A DNA stretch of 64,000 bases from NCBI RefSeq assembly GCF_003315415.1, contig NZ_QNSB01000004.1, forward strand, positions 1-64,000. The letters are read 5' to 3'. Positions 43,129 through 53,424 of this stretch are shown one piece after another. Position numbers and translations under genes: made by a program. Position 1 is the first letter of the stretch; every line of letters starts with the position of its first letter. This DNA comes from Brevibacterium sanguinis. GTDB lineage: Bacteria; Actinomycetota; Actinomycetes; Actinomycetales; Brevibacteriaceae. Below the pieces are notes generated by a model. The model did no database searches. It saw only the letters and a program-made list of their open reading frames with translations, and was not told the origin of the DNA.

Positions 43129-43991
43129 CCGCGGTCGCCCGCTCCTCCGCCGACTGGGGAGCACCCGTCCCACCGCGCACCGGTCCCCACCTCGTCGACG
43201 TCCTCATTCCCACGTGCGACCGGCCCACGGAGCTCGCCGTCACCCTCAGCGGGCTCGCCGCGCAGACGGACGCCGATCTCGGCGTCGTCATCAGCGACCA
43301 GTCGAGTCAACCCGTGGCCGACCACACGGGGGTCGCGCCGATGCTCACGCTCCTGACCGCCCAGGGACGCAGCGTGCGGGTGGAGCGGAACCTGCCGCGG
43401 CGCGGGATGGCCCAGCAGAGGCAGCGCCTCCTCGACCTCAGCGAGGCACCCCGCGTCCTCTACCTCGACGACGACGTGTGGCTCGAACCGGGGACGATCG
43501 CCCGGATGCTCACCGCGCTCGAGGACAACGGGTGCGGGTTCATCGGCTCGGCCGTCCAGGGGCTGTCCTTCCTCGATGACAGGAGGCCCGGCGAATGGGA
43601 GGAGTTCGCCGAGTGGGAGGGCCGGGTGGAGCCGGAGACGCTGACGCGCACCGCCGAGGAGCTCGACCGATGGAAGCTCCACAACGCCGCGAACCTCTGC
43701 CACATCGCGGTCGAGCGCGGGTACACGACGCCCCGGACCTACCACGTCGCCTGGGTCGGCGGGTGCGTGCTCTTCGACCGGGCCAAGCTCGTCGAGGCCG
43801 GGGGCTTCGAGTTCTGGGACCAGGTCCCGCGGAACCACGTCGGCGAGGACGTCTGGGCCCAGTGGCAGGTGATGCGGCGCTTCGGTGGGGCCGGACTCAT
43901 CCCCAGCGGCGCCGTCCACCTCGAATCGCCGACGACCCTGCCCCGCCGCGACCACGAGGTCGCCGAGGTGCTCGAGCCCGAGACGGCCTGA
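43125..43991 (+). CDS. GT2 family glycosyltransferase
   Basis: 288 residues, last gene of the heptose operon and joined to it by ATGA. VDVLIPTCDRPTELAVTLSG starts the GT2 fold, RVLYLDDDVWLEPGTIARM gives the DxD metal site, and AWVGGCVLFDRAKLVEAGGFEFWD with HVGEDVWAQWQVMRRFG the acceptor region. No transmembrane segment. It would add a sugar to the glycan built by this locus. A 187-base gap follows before the next gene. Confidence 0.82.
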   Translation: MTAVARSSADWGAPVPPRTGPHLVDVLIPTCDRPTELAVTLSGLAAQTDADLGVVISDQSSQPVADHTGVAPMLTLLTAQGRSVRVERNLPRRGMAQQRQRLLDLSEAPRVLYLDDDVWLEPGTIARMLTALEDNGCGFIGSAVQGLSFLDDRRPGEWEEFAEWEGRVEPETLTRTAEELDRWKLHNAANLCHIAVERGYTTPRTYHVAWVGGCVLFDRAKLVEAGGFEFWDQVPRNHVGEDVWAQWQVMRRFGGAGLIPSGAVHLESPTTLPRRDHEVAEVLEPETA

Positions 43992-44178
43992 GCGCGCTCC
44001 CCGGAGCCGGCTCGGGCGCTGCCGAGCGCGCTCCCGCCTCGATGCTCCCTGCGCTCCCCGGCGATCGACGATGAGTGTCCGACGAGGGGTGACAGGCCCG
44101 GGGCGCATCTGCCACCATCGACAGCAGACCGGGACATCAGCCCTGGTCACCGTCCGATCCCCGATCATGGAGGTAGAG

Positions 44179-44397
44179 ATGACCGACACACCGGATCCCG
44201 CACAGGTCAACAGCGACGACGTCGACACCGACCGCACCGTCGACGACGCCTCCGCCCCGCAGGTTCCCGACTCCGCCCCCGACACCGAGGCGGAGCGCCC
44301 CGGCTCCGAGAAGCCGGCCGGGATGAGCGAGGACGAACTCGTCGACCACTGGGGCGAGGAGTCGTTCCCGGGCAGTGACGCACCCGCCCATTACTGA
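44179..44397 (+). CDS. Small acidic protein with ESFPxSDxP tail
   Basis: 72 residues from ATG 44179 (GGAGGTAGAG just upstream; ATG 44167 is in frame too). The first 50 residues are disordered and rich in Asp, Pro and Ala. The C-terminus, DELVDHWGEESFPGSDAPAHY, matches a short motif (ESFPASDPP) that I recall at the end of many small proteins and in some catalase- or stress-linked proteins across bacteria. Function is unknown. It stands alone, between the heptose operon and the transposase-derived gene, and near a catalase. Confidence 0.7.
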   Translation: MTDTPDPAQVNSDDVDTDRTVDDASAPQVPDSAPDTEAERPGSEKPAGMSEDELVDHWGEESFPGSDAPAHY

Positions 44398-44462
44398 CGA
44401 TCGTCGTCCCGTCGTCGACAAGAGTGCTTACTAGAGCATCGTCGTGAATCTGTAAAGGGGGG

Positions 44463-44491
44463 TTGTGAGGTTGTGACCCTCTCGTTAGCGT
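44463..44491 (+). promoter_or_regulatory. Promoter of the transposase-derived gene
   Basis: TTGTGA, a spacer of exactly 17 bases and TAGCGT make a good housekeeping promoter. The -10 ends 108 bases before ATG 44599, leaving a leader of about 100 bases. Confidence 0.55.
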
Positions 44492-44598
44492 CGCTTCCAC
44501 CAGGGCCCCTCCTCCGGCGCGAGGCGCGGGACGGACCGTCATCGGGACGGACCGCGTGCCGCGTCGGGGGACGCCGACGATCACGAGCTCAGGAGCGG

Positions 44599-45771
44599 AT
44601 GACGATGACAACGGCGATCGAGATGGCACGCAGGTACGCGAAGGCGTACGACAACTCGTCACGGAAGGACAAGGGTCGTCTGCTCGACACGATCACGGTG
44701 GCCACGGGCTGGAGCCGCGACCATGCCCGCCACCAGCTGCGACAGCAGCTCGCGCTCATCGAGGAGGGGGTCTCCCCCGACGCGGTCGCGGATCGGCGCC
44801 GGAGCAAGCCGAAGAAGTTCTCCCTCGCGGCCCGGCGCACCCTCCAGTTCGTCTGGGAGCAGTCCGGCCAGCCGTGCGGGAAGTACCTCGAGGCCGCGAT
44901 GAGGGACTGTGTGACGTCCCTCGAAGCCCACGGACACCTGCGCCCCGGCGTGAACGGCTACTCGGGGGAGGTCCGCGAGGAGCTGTTCCAGATCTCGGCG
45001 GCCACGATCGATCGCTACCTCAGCTCGGAGAAGGCCGACTCGACGGAGGACATCCTGCTGTCGGGCTCCGGCACCGGTCTGCGCACCTCGGTGCCGCTCC
45101 AGGCCACCAAGCACCTCGCCGAACCCGAACCCGGATACTTCGTCGCCGAGTACATCGACCACGACGACGACGAGGACGCAGCGCCCCGCCGCCGGACCCT
45201 GACCCTGACCGACATCCGGATCGGCTGGGTGCGCACCGTGAGCTTCGAGCCCGACGCGGATCCCCTCGCCGTGCTCGCCGAGGCGGTCGAATCGATCCCC
45301 TACATCGTCACCGGGCTCCTCGTCAGCCCCGAGCTGCCGCAGGAGAGTATCGAGGCCTGGGCCGCCGAGCGGTTCGTCGCGGTCCACCCGATCTCCTCGA
45401 TCAACCATGGGATCCGGATGGCCGAGCGCAAGCGCAGGACGGTCGACACCCTGCAGTCGGTGATCCGGTGCAATCCGCACGTCGACGTCGAGCTCGCCAA
45501 CGACATCTGGGACGCCCTGGGCGATCGGCTCAACTTCTTCATGCCGGTGAAGAACCCCATCGGCTGGCGCAGGACCCCGTCGGGAGTCAGGCGCCGCGTC
45601 TACGACGATCCCGTCACGCCGATCCGCCGTCTGCTCGACTCCGGGATCCTGTGCCCGGCGCAGACGCGGGAGATGGAGGAGTACGCCGCCTCGCTCGACA
45701 TCTCCGAGCTGACGACGCGGATCAAGAACATCAAGTCCTTCCTCGACATCGCGATCCACGAGGAGAGCTGA
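44599..45771 (+). CDS. Domesticated integrase-type transposase, catalytic triad lost
   Basis: 390 residues; AGGAG lies upstream, and ATG 44605 is an equal choice. The whole chain follows a family of actinobacterial integrase-core transposases: ARRYAKAYDNSSRKDKGRLL, TGWSRDHARHQLRQ (helix-turn-helix), FVWEQSGQPCGKYL, ISAATIDRYL, then the rve core with EPGYF, RTLTLTDIRIGWV, IPYIVTGL, and the C-terminal LNFFMPVKNPIGWR and VYDDPVTPIRRLLDSG. In the relatives the core has FFExDTVAH, GLDxDNGSEF and a NDQAxVExKN. Here these read YFVAEYIDH (Glu184), GLLVSPELPQE and NHGIRMAERK, so all three acidic residues are gone. The gene is intact, has a promoter and GC-rich codons like its host. A regulatory or DNA-binding role is likely. 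Confidence 0.78.
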   Translation: MTMTTAIEMARRYAKAYDNSSRKDKGRLLDTITVATGWSRDHARHQLRQQLALIEEGVSPDAVADRRRSKPKKFSLAARRTLQFVWEQSGQPCGKYLEAAMRDCVTSLEAHGHLRPGVNGYSGEVREELFQISAATIDRYLSSEKADSTEDILLSGSGTGLRTSVPLQATKHLAEPEPGYFVAEYIDHDDDEDAAPRRRTLTLTDIRIGWVRTVSFEPDADPLAVLAEAVESIPYIVTGLLVSPELPQESIEAWAAERFVAVHPISSINHGIRMAERKRRTVDTLQSVIRCNPHVDVELANDIWDALGDRLNFFMPVKNPIGWRRTPSGVRRRVYDDPVTPIRRLLDSGILCPAQTREMEEYAASLDISELTTRIKNIKSFLDIAIHEES

Positions 45772-45885
45772 CGGCGAGGCCCTCGGCGGCGCGGGTGCCC
45801 CCTGCGCCGGACCTCGGCGCCTGGGGCGCCGGGCGCAGAGGCAGTCGCACAGATACGTCCACGCAGCCTGACGAAGGAGAACGAG

Positions 45886-48036
<2,151 letters not shown>

Positions 48037-48142
48037 GGAGCCAGGGACCTGCGCCCCGAGGCGGGCGATCAGTGCGCAGGCACGGTCGGTCCGCCTCGGG
48101 GGCCGTCTCCTGTCCGGGAGCCGGTACCTGGCCGCGGGCGGG

Positions 48143-48427
48143 TCACTCCCCGGGGCTCGGCGCGTCTCCGGGATCCGGTTCCCGGTCGGGCGCCGGATTC
48201 TCGGGCGCCGATTTCTCGGGGGCCGGGGCGCGGAAGCCGACGAGCTTGTGGGAGCCGTCGCACATCGGCGGGATCCCGCTCTTGCCGCAGCGGCACAGGG
48301 CCACGACCTTGCGGCCCGGGGCCTCGGCGGGACGACCCGGCGCCGGCGCGATCCGGAAGTCCCCGCGCACGAGCAGAGGCCCGTCGGGGCAGGGCGTGAT
48401 GATCACCGGTTCGGATTCGTTCGTCAT
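48143..48427 (-). CDS. CDGSH iron-sulfur domain protein
   Basis: 94 residues. CRCGKSGIPPMCDGSH near residues 45-60 supplies the three Cys and one His of the 2Fe-2S CDGSH motif (C-x-C-x2-S-x3-P-x-C-D-G-S-H). The first part, PVIITPCPDGPLLVRGDF, is typical of the single-motif bacterial type. A Pro/Ala-rich, charged tail of 30 residues follows. ATGA overlap joins it to the GT2 gene, and that gene to the haem-oxygenase-fold gene, so the three are one operon. A redox or iron-sulfur transfer role is likely. Confidence 0.88.
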   Translation of the reverse strand: MTNESEPVIITPCPDGPLLVRGDFRIAPAPGRPAEAPGRKVVALCRCGKSGIPPMCDGSHKLVGFRAPAPEKSAPENPAPDREPDPGDAPSPGE

Positions 48428-49413
48428 CGTCTCCACTCTCTGTCCAGTCGGCGCTGCGAGTGCGCCGCGAGGCGCAGCCTCGTCCCGTGGTACTTCACTC
48501 CTCCGCGCAGCCCCAGCCACAGGGCGATCCACGCGCAGATGGCCCGCTCCCCCACCCACAGCGGCGCCCACAGGCTCGCGGTGGGCGAGAACACCTCCGT
48601 GCCCGAGGCGCGCCGGCGCCCCGCTTCGGCGACGGCGATGACGAGGAGGGTCGCGGCCACCGCCGGCACGGGCCGTCTGAGCAGGGTCGCCGCGAGCGGC
48701 AGCACGGAGAGCTCGGCGAGGAATCGTGCCGGCTGCGCCCAGCTGTCGTACGCCTGCCGGATCCGCTGGTCGATGAAGCCTGTGGTCGCGGGAGGGCGGC
48801 GGGCGACGAAGAGGTCGCGGGCGCTGCGCACGGTGCCGCCGCGGGCGCGGACGGTCCGGATCAGCTCGAGGTTCTCGAACAGGACGTCGCCGTCGTAGCC
48901 GCCGGCGAGCATCTCGGTGCGCAGGGCCAGCGTGCCCGGGAAGTCCGATCCCAGGGCGCGGTTGATCAGCGTCCGGGCAGTGTCCCAGTCGGCGTGCCAG
49001 GGCAGCCGCCGGTGATCCGCCGGGCGGAAGTGGTTCTGGGGGATGACGAGGTCGGCGCCGTCGAGCAGCTCGACGACCCGGTGCAGGTCCGCAGGGTCAT
49101 AGCGGACGTCGTCGTCGGCGATGATCGTCAGCGGCCGCCACAGCGTGGGCAGGGCGGCGAGCACCCCGGCGACCTTCCCGTTGCGGCAGGCTCTGCGGTC
49201 GCAGTCGAGGACCGTGATCCCTGCGGGCAGGGCCGCCCGGTGCTCGGCGCGGCGTTCGGCGTCGGAGCCGTCGACGAGGATGACGTCGACATGGGGCACG
49301 AGCGAGCCGAGGTAGTCGGCGAGGTCGTCGATCCCCTTGTCGTCCTTCCAGCGCAGTGGCAGCAGGTAGTGCACCGGCAGGCGCGGACCGCCGGGCTCCG
49401 CCGCCCCGGTCAT
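48424..49413 (-). CDS. GT2-type glycosyltransferase with membrane tail
   Basis: 329 residues. Reading LPVHYLLPLRWKDDKGIDDL at the N-terminus, VDVILVDGSDAERR, RNGKVAGVLAAL and TIIADDDVRYDP (DxD) gives a GT2 fold. Two or three hydrophobic helices near residues 220-300 suggest membrane attachment. ATGA overlaps link it on both sides, to an iron-containing redox enzyme and a CDGSH protein. I recall this odd trio in other actinobacteria; why a glycosyltransferase sits between two iron proteins is not known. Confidence 0.78.
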   Translation of the reverse strand: MTGAAEPGGPRLPVHYLLPLRWKDDKGIDDLADYLGSLVPHVDVILVDGSDAERRAEHRAALPAGITVLDCDRRACRNGKVAGVLAALPTLWRPLTIIADDDVRYDPADLHRVVELLDGADLVIPQNHFRPADHRRLPWHADWDTARTLINRALGSDFPGTLALRTEMLAGGYDGDVLFENLELIRTVRARGGTVRSARDLFVARRPPATTGFIDQRIRQAYDSWAQPARFLAELSVLPLAATLLRRPVPAVAATLLVIAVAEAGRRRASGTEVFSPTASLWAPLWVGERAICAWIALWLGLRGGVKYHGTRLRLAAHSQRRLDREWRR

Positions 49414-50471
49414 GGGGTGGCGGGGAGGTCTCGCAGCGAGCTCCGTCCCGCCGTCCAGCTCTCGTGCATGTGCGTGCCGACGAGGTCATCGACGTAGAGG
49501 CATGCCGAGGCACCGAAGATGATGTCGGCGATGAGGTCGGGATCGGAGTCGGCGAGTCCTCCGGCGAGGTCTCGGCCGGCGATCTGCTCGTGGACAGCAT
49601 CGGCCTCGACGTGCTCGTCGAAGTAGTCGGTGACCTCGTCGCCGCAGTCGTGGCGGCCGAACGCCCGGGAGTAGAACTTGTTCGGGATCGACGAGGTCAT
49701 CTCGAACGCCGCGAGGTGGCCGACGATCGCGCCGCGCAGTCGCCGGTTGAGCCCGAAGAAGCTCATCGTGTTGAGGGAGTTGAGGGTGACGGCCGGCACG
49801 ACGTCGAGGTAGGCGTCGGGGGTGTCGTCGAGGCCGAAGCCGCGCAGGGTGCGGGCGAAGATCTCGGCATGGACCCGCTGCGGGTCCCCTCCCCCGTACT
49901 CGTCGGCCTGGATCTCGACGAGAGCGGCCTTCGCCCGGCCCCGCAGGCGCGGGATCGCCCACGAGTGGGGGTCGGCCTCGCGCAGGGTGTAGATCGACTT
50001 CTGGATGAGGAACTCGCGCATCTGCTCCACCGAGGCGTTCCGCGCCGCCCATGTCGCCAGGGTGGGCCTGGCCGCGTCCGCGGTCATCTCGAACAGGGCG
50101 GCGGCGACGTCCTCCCCCGTGGCCGGCAGCTGAACGGGCAGTGGAACCCGCACCCGGAGCGCGGCCTCGAGCTGGGCCTCGATGAGGCGGCGGATGCCGA
50201 TGAGACCCGGGTTCCATTCCCAGTCGCCGGTGATGAAATCGGCGGGTCCGTAGTGGAGGAGGTAGAGGAGGAAGAGGGTCAGCTGCAGATCCTCGTCGAC
50301 GAAGAGGTCGTCGGTCTCCTCGAGGGCCGTGACGACCCGTGCGCGGAGGACCTCGAGGTCGGCCCGGGCGACCTCGGAGTCGGAGGTGAGCACGGCGATC
50401 AGCGCCTCGCTGACGGGCCCTCGGGGAAGCGGGGCGGTCTGAGTGCGATCACTGAACACCTGTGCCGTCAT
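49410..50471 (-). CDS. Iron-containing redox enzyme, haem-oxygenase-like fold
   Basis: 353 residues. The all-helical HDO (haem-oxygenase-like di-iron) layout is shown by LTLFLLYLLHYGPAD, AAKAALVEIQADEYGGG (Glu and Asp/Glu ligands), FFGLNRRLRGAIVGHLAAFEM and FGRHDCGDEVTDYFDEHVEADAVHE (His, Asp and Glu ligands), read here in pieces. Such enzymes oxidise or cleave small organic molecules with O2. The family is PF14518. A strong hairpin lies 28-49 bases before the ATG. It heads the operon with the GT2 and the CDGSH protein, which might serve as its electron donor. Confidence 0.8.
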   Translation of the reverse strand: MTAQVFSDRTQTAPLPRGPVSEALIAVLTSDSEVARADLEVLRARVVTALEETDDLFVDEDLQLTLFLLYLLHYGPADFITGDWEWNPGLIGIRRLIEAQLEAALRVRVPLPVQLPATGEDVAAALFEMTADAARPTLATWAARNASVEQMREFLIQKSIYTLREADPHSWAIPRLRGRAKAALVEIQADEYGGGDPQRVHAEIFARTLRGFGLDDTPDAYLDVVPAVTLNSLNTMSFFGLNRRLRGAIVGHLAAFEMTSSIPNKFYSRAFGRHDCGDEVTDYFDEHVEADAVHEQIAGRDLAGGLADSDPDLIADIIFGASACLYVDDLVGTHMHESWTAGRSSLRDLPATP

Positions 50472-50498
50472 TGCTGGTCCTCCTGATGAGGTTTTGCG

Positions 50499-50520
50499 AG
50501 GTGGGGACGCATCCCCACCT
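50499..50520. promoter_or_regulatory. Eight-pair GC hairpin upstream of redox gene
   Basis: Perfect inverted repeat AGGTGGGG and CCCCACCT around ACGCAT, 28 bases before the ATG of the haem-oxygenase-fold gene and without a T-run on either side. It may be an operator or a leader RNA hairpin; it is not a standard terminator. Confidence 0.45.
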
Positions 50521-50583
50521 GGTCATCGAACGATTCGCTCATTGTTCCAATGCCAGGGTTGCTTGTCATCGCGCAGGCGAGAC

Positions 50584-51018
50584 TCACATACTTTCACCGC
50601 CTGCGGTCCCGGGCTTGCGCGGCTCGGGTCCCGCCCCGGGATCCCGCCGGGTCCTCTGCTCGATGCGCCCCTGGGTCCGGCGCACATCGCCCGAGCCGGG
50701 ATCCATGAGCGGTTCGGAGGCGTGGTCCGCGCGCAGGGTGAGGCGACCGGGATCGTACCGGGCGACTTCGCTCCAGGGGATGAGCAGGGAGTCGCGGTGG
50801 ATGCGGTGGAGGAAGTGGGCGAAGATCCAGGGCCGGTTCATCCCCGCGCGTTCGTAGCCGAGGAACGGCACCCGGCGGTGACCGCCGACGATGAGCGCCT
50901 CCAGCCTCGAATCCGTCGATCCGGGTGTGCCGCGGCGAAAGCGCAGGTCGAGGACCCAGCCGAGGCGCGCACCGGTTGCGTCGACCACCTCGGCGTCGAA
51001 GAGCTCACTGAGAATCAT
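50584..51018 (-). CDS. PRC-barrel domain protein
   Basis: 144 residues. The first 95 residues read as a PRC barrel: LSELFDAEVVDATGARLGWV, LEALIVGGHRRVPFLGYER and LLIPWSEVARYDPGRLTL. The last 45 residues are Arg/Pro/Gly-rich and probably disordered. The start overlaps the preceding PRC gene by 14 bases. PRC barrels act in RNA processing, photosynthetic reaction centres and various regulators by binding partners; none is proven here. It is the last gene of the lipoprotein/NRAMP/PRC/PRC operon. Confidence 0.7.
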   Translation of the reverse strand: MILSELFDAEVVDATGARLGWVLDLRFRRGTPGSTDSRLEALIVGGHRRVPFLGYERAGMNRPWIFAHFLHRIHRDSLLIPWSEVARYDPGRLTLRADHASEPLMDPGSGDVRRTQGRIEQRTRRDPGAGPEPRKPGTAGGESM

Positions 51019-51379
51019 GGGTGCCCCCGGGGATCCGCGAGATGACGTGGCGCTGCATCCAGCGCTCGACCCAGGCCGCGGCCATCTCGTCGCGCGGCAG
51101 GTCGAGGTCGACGGTCACCCCCACGTCGGTGACGTTCTCCCAGGGGATCCGGTGCCACCGCGACGAGGGCGGGCGACCGCCGAAGATCCGGGTCGCGAGC
51201 ACCGGGCCGGTGAGGAGGTTCGTGAGCACGGGGGCATCGGCCTCGGGGTCGAGCTCCTGCCCTTGGGGGATGTTGCTGATCTCGAGGTCGTCGACGACGG
51301 CGACGGGGTCCCCGTCCCTGTCGTGGATCTGCCGGTCGATGATGTGCAGCTTCGCGTCGAGGTGCTTGGGCTCTGTCAT
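51005..51379 (-). CDS. PRC-barrel-like protein coupled to NRAMP-like transporter
   Basis: 124 residues; ATG 51379 overlaps the transporter stop (ATGA). KLHIIDRQIHDRDGDPVAVVDDLEI is the classic opening of a PRC barrel, and SRWHRIPWENVTDVGVTVDL its end. A C-terminal helix (AAAWVERWMQRHV) follows. Coupling to a metal transporter suggests that it senses the ion or holds the transporter, as PRC or CBS domains do in other transport systems. This is inference. Confidence 0.75.
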   Translation of the reverse strand: MTEPKHLDAKLHIIDRQIHDRDGDPVAVVDDLEISNIPQGQELDPEADAPVLTNLLTGPVLATRIFGGRPPSSRWHRIPWENVTDVGVTVDLDLPRDEMAAAWVERWMQRHVISRIPGGTHDSQ

Positions 51380-52605
51380 GATCCTGCTCCGGTGATGATC
51401 ATCAGGGGGATCGCCGCGACCGAGGCCGCGACGACGATGACGAGGTAGATGAGCGCCACGGCGTTCGTCACGGGACCGTTGACGTGCTCGCCCATGTACT
51501 GCCGGTCGTTGGCGACGATGAGGACCGGCAGGTAGGTCAGGGGCAGGGCGATCGCGGAGAACACCACCGACAGCTCGGTCACCTGGACGGGGTCGACCCC
51601 GGTGCACAGGATGCCGATGCCGATGAGCACGCACACCATGATCGAGACGTGGAAGCGGGCGGCGTGGGTCGGCCTGCGGGTCTTGCCCCAGCGCCAGCCG
51701 AAGAACTGGGAGAGCATGTACCCGGTCGACAGCGTCGACTCGAGGGCCGCTCCCACGGTGGCGGCGACGATGCCGAGGATGACGACGGCCAGGAGCAGCT
51801 TGCCGCCCGCCTCGGCGACGGGGGCCACGACCTGCGACAGGGAGCTGACCTCGATGCCCTGCGGGAAGAGGACGATCGCGGCGCAGGCGGAGATCGCCAG
51901 CGCGATGAGGGCGCCGACGGGGAAGCCGATGATGACGTTGCGACGGGACTCGGCGATCTTCTCCGGCGACCACTTCTCCTCGATCGCGCTCGAGGAGTAG
52001 AAGAGCACCTGGTAGGGGGTCATCGCGGAGCCGAAGATGGAGATCGCGAAGTACCAGTAGGTCGCGATGTGCTCGCTGCCGGGCACCGACGGCGCGAACG
52101 CCTGGTCGAAGAGCTCACCCCAGTCGGGGCTGAGCAGGAACACGGCGATGCCGAACGCGACGAGCGCGAGGCCGACGAACGGGACGGTCTTCTCCATCGT
52201 CGAGAACTTCACCCGCCAGATGATCAGCCACACGGCGAACGCCGCGACCGGCACCCAGAGCAGGTAGCTGACGCTGCTGGCCAGCTGCAGGGCGAGTGCG
52301 ATGCCGCCGATCTCGGCGGCGAGGGTGAGCAGGTTGATGAGGAAGGACGCGGAGAGGTTGGCGAGGCCGGCCCGGGGGCCCAGCCGCTCGCGGATGATCT
52401 CGAACGTCGCCCTCTTGCTCACCGCGCTCACCCGTCCCGACATCTGGGTGAAGACGCAGACGCCGATGACGCCGACGACGAGCACCCACGCCAGGGACAG
52501 GCCGAAGCGGGATCCGACCTGGGCGTTGACGACCAGGTCCCCGATGTCGACGAAGCCGCCGATCGCCGACAGCAGCCCGAGGAGGACCCCGACGAACTTC
52601 TTCAC
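51376..52605 (-). CDS. NRAMP-like divalent metal transporter, variant site
   Basis: 409 residues from GTG 52605 (GTGA overlap with the lipoprotein). Eleven transmembrane helices in the NRAMP/LeuT arrangement. Helix 1 reads GGFVDIGDLVVNAQVGSRFG where classic NRAMP has DPGN; helix 6 reads FGSAMTPYQVLFYSSS where classic NRAMP has a MPH motif. Both metal-binding stretches therefore differ, and the ion may be Mg2+ or Mn2+ rather than Fe2+. A single gene of this kind joined with two PRC-barrel genes is not something I know from E. coli or B. subtilis. Confidence 0.8.
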   Translation of the reverse strand: MKKFVGVLLGLLSAIGGFVDIGDLVVNAQVGSRFGLSLAWVLVVGVIGVCVFTQMSGRVSAVSKRATFEIIRERLGPRAGLANLSASFLINLLTLAAEIGGIALALQLASSVSYLLWVPVAAFAVWLIIWRVKFSTMEKTVPFVGLALVAFGIAVFLLSPDWGELFDQAFAPSVPGSEHIATYWYFAISIFGSAMTPYQVLFYSSSAIEEKWSPEKIAESRRNVIIGFPVGALIALAISACAAIVLFPQGIEVSSLSQVVAPVAEAGGKLLLAVVILGIVAATVGAALESTLSTGYMLSQFFGWRWGKTRRPTHAARFHVSIMVCVLIGIGILCTGVDPVQVTELSVVFSAIALPLTYLPVLIVANDRQYMGEHVNGPVTNAVALIYLVIVVAASVAAIPLMIITGAGS

Positions 52606-53078
52606 TGCTTCGCCTCCAGGGTGGCCTCGAGCTCGGTGAGGCGGTCGGTGGACTCCGCGAGTCGAGTGGCGAGCGTCTCGGGATCGCTGCTGCTCGTGCC
52701 CTCGATGTAGTCCTGCGTGCTCGCAATCGCCTTGGCGCCGGCGGAGAGTTCGTCGAGGACCCTCTGGCGGGCCTCGGACTGGTCGGCGGAGTCGACGGTG
52801 AGCGTGAAGACCTGCTGGTGGGACTTCTCGACCTGGCTGAGCATCTCCTCGCAGTTCGTCTCCGCGACCGTCGACAGGGTGCGATCGTCCTCGTACTGCC
52901 GGAAGGTGACGGCGACGGATTCGACCGCCGAGGTGGTCGTCTGAACGGCGCGGGCGAGGTCTCCCCAGGCCCCGCCCTCGGCGGTCACGCATCCGCTGAG
53001 CGCGAGGACGAGAGCGGCGACTCCGGCGGTGAGCAGCCGCAGCGGAGGCCGTGTGTCCGAGGCTCGTCCTTCTCTCAT
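52602..53078 (-). CDS. Small lipoprotein, helical, unknown
   Basis: 158 residues from ATG 53078 with GGAGG upstream. Signal peptide with lipobox LSGC at about residue 30. The mature part is all helical, with regular acidic heptads (ARAVQTTTSAVESVAVTF, LAESTDRLTELEATLEAKQ) that could form a coiled coil. It heads the operon with the NRAMP-like transporter and is joined by a GTGA overlap. It might be an extracytoplasmic partner of that transporter. No family recognised. Confidence 0.7.
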   Translation of the reverse strand: MREGRASDTRPPLRLLTAGVAALVLALSGCVTAEGGAWGDLARAVQTTTSAVESVAVTFRQYEDDRTLSTVAETNCEEMLSQVEKSHQQVFTLTVDSADQSEARQRVLDELSAGAKAIASTQDYIEGTSSSDPETLATRLAESTDRLTELEATLEAKQ

Positions 53079-53424
53079 CGAACCTCCTGGAACCACTCGT
53101 CGTGCGATGCGGCGCGGAGATCGGTCGACGTCCCGGCCGCAGGGAACGGAACTGAGTGTATTGTCCTCCCACCAGGGACGGAAGTCGAGCATGTACCTCA
53201 GTTCCCATGTCCGCGAGTCCCTCGGGACATGCCCGCCGGCGCGTGCGGGGCAGTGCTCGGACCACATGTGCCGGCGCCGGCCGCGGAGGCGAGCGGCGGG
53301 CGCCCCTAGGACGGATTCGCGGTTCTGTCCAGTCCCCTTGTGCGCCGACGATTCCCGCCGAGAATGGGTATCGTCGGCCCGGATGGGTCGATGCACCGCC
53401 GGGACCAGGGAGGAGAGGTGGCAC
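53079..53424. other. Divergent promoter region
   Basis: No gene. This stretch divides the leftward lipoprotein operon from rightward topoisomerase IB. On the minus strand TTCCGT, 17 bases and TACACT (53155-53183) could drive the lipoprotein operon, though the -35 match is poor. GGGACATG/CATGTCC-type repeats occur near 53206-53230. Confidence 0.35.
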
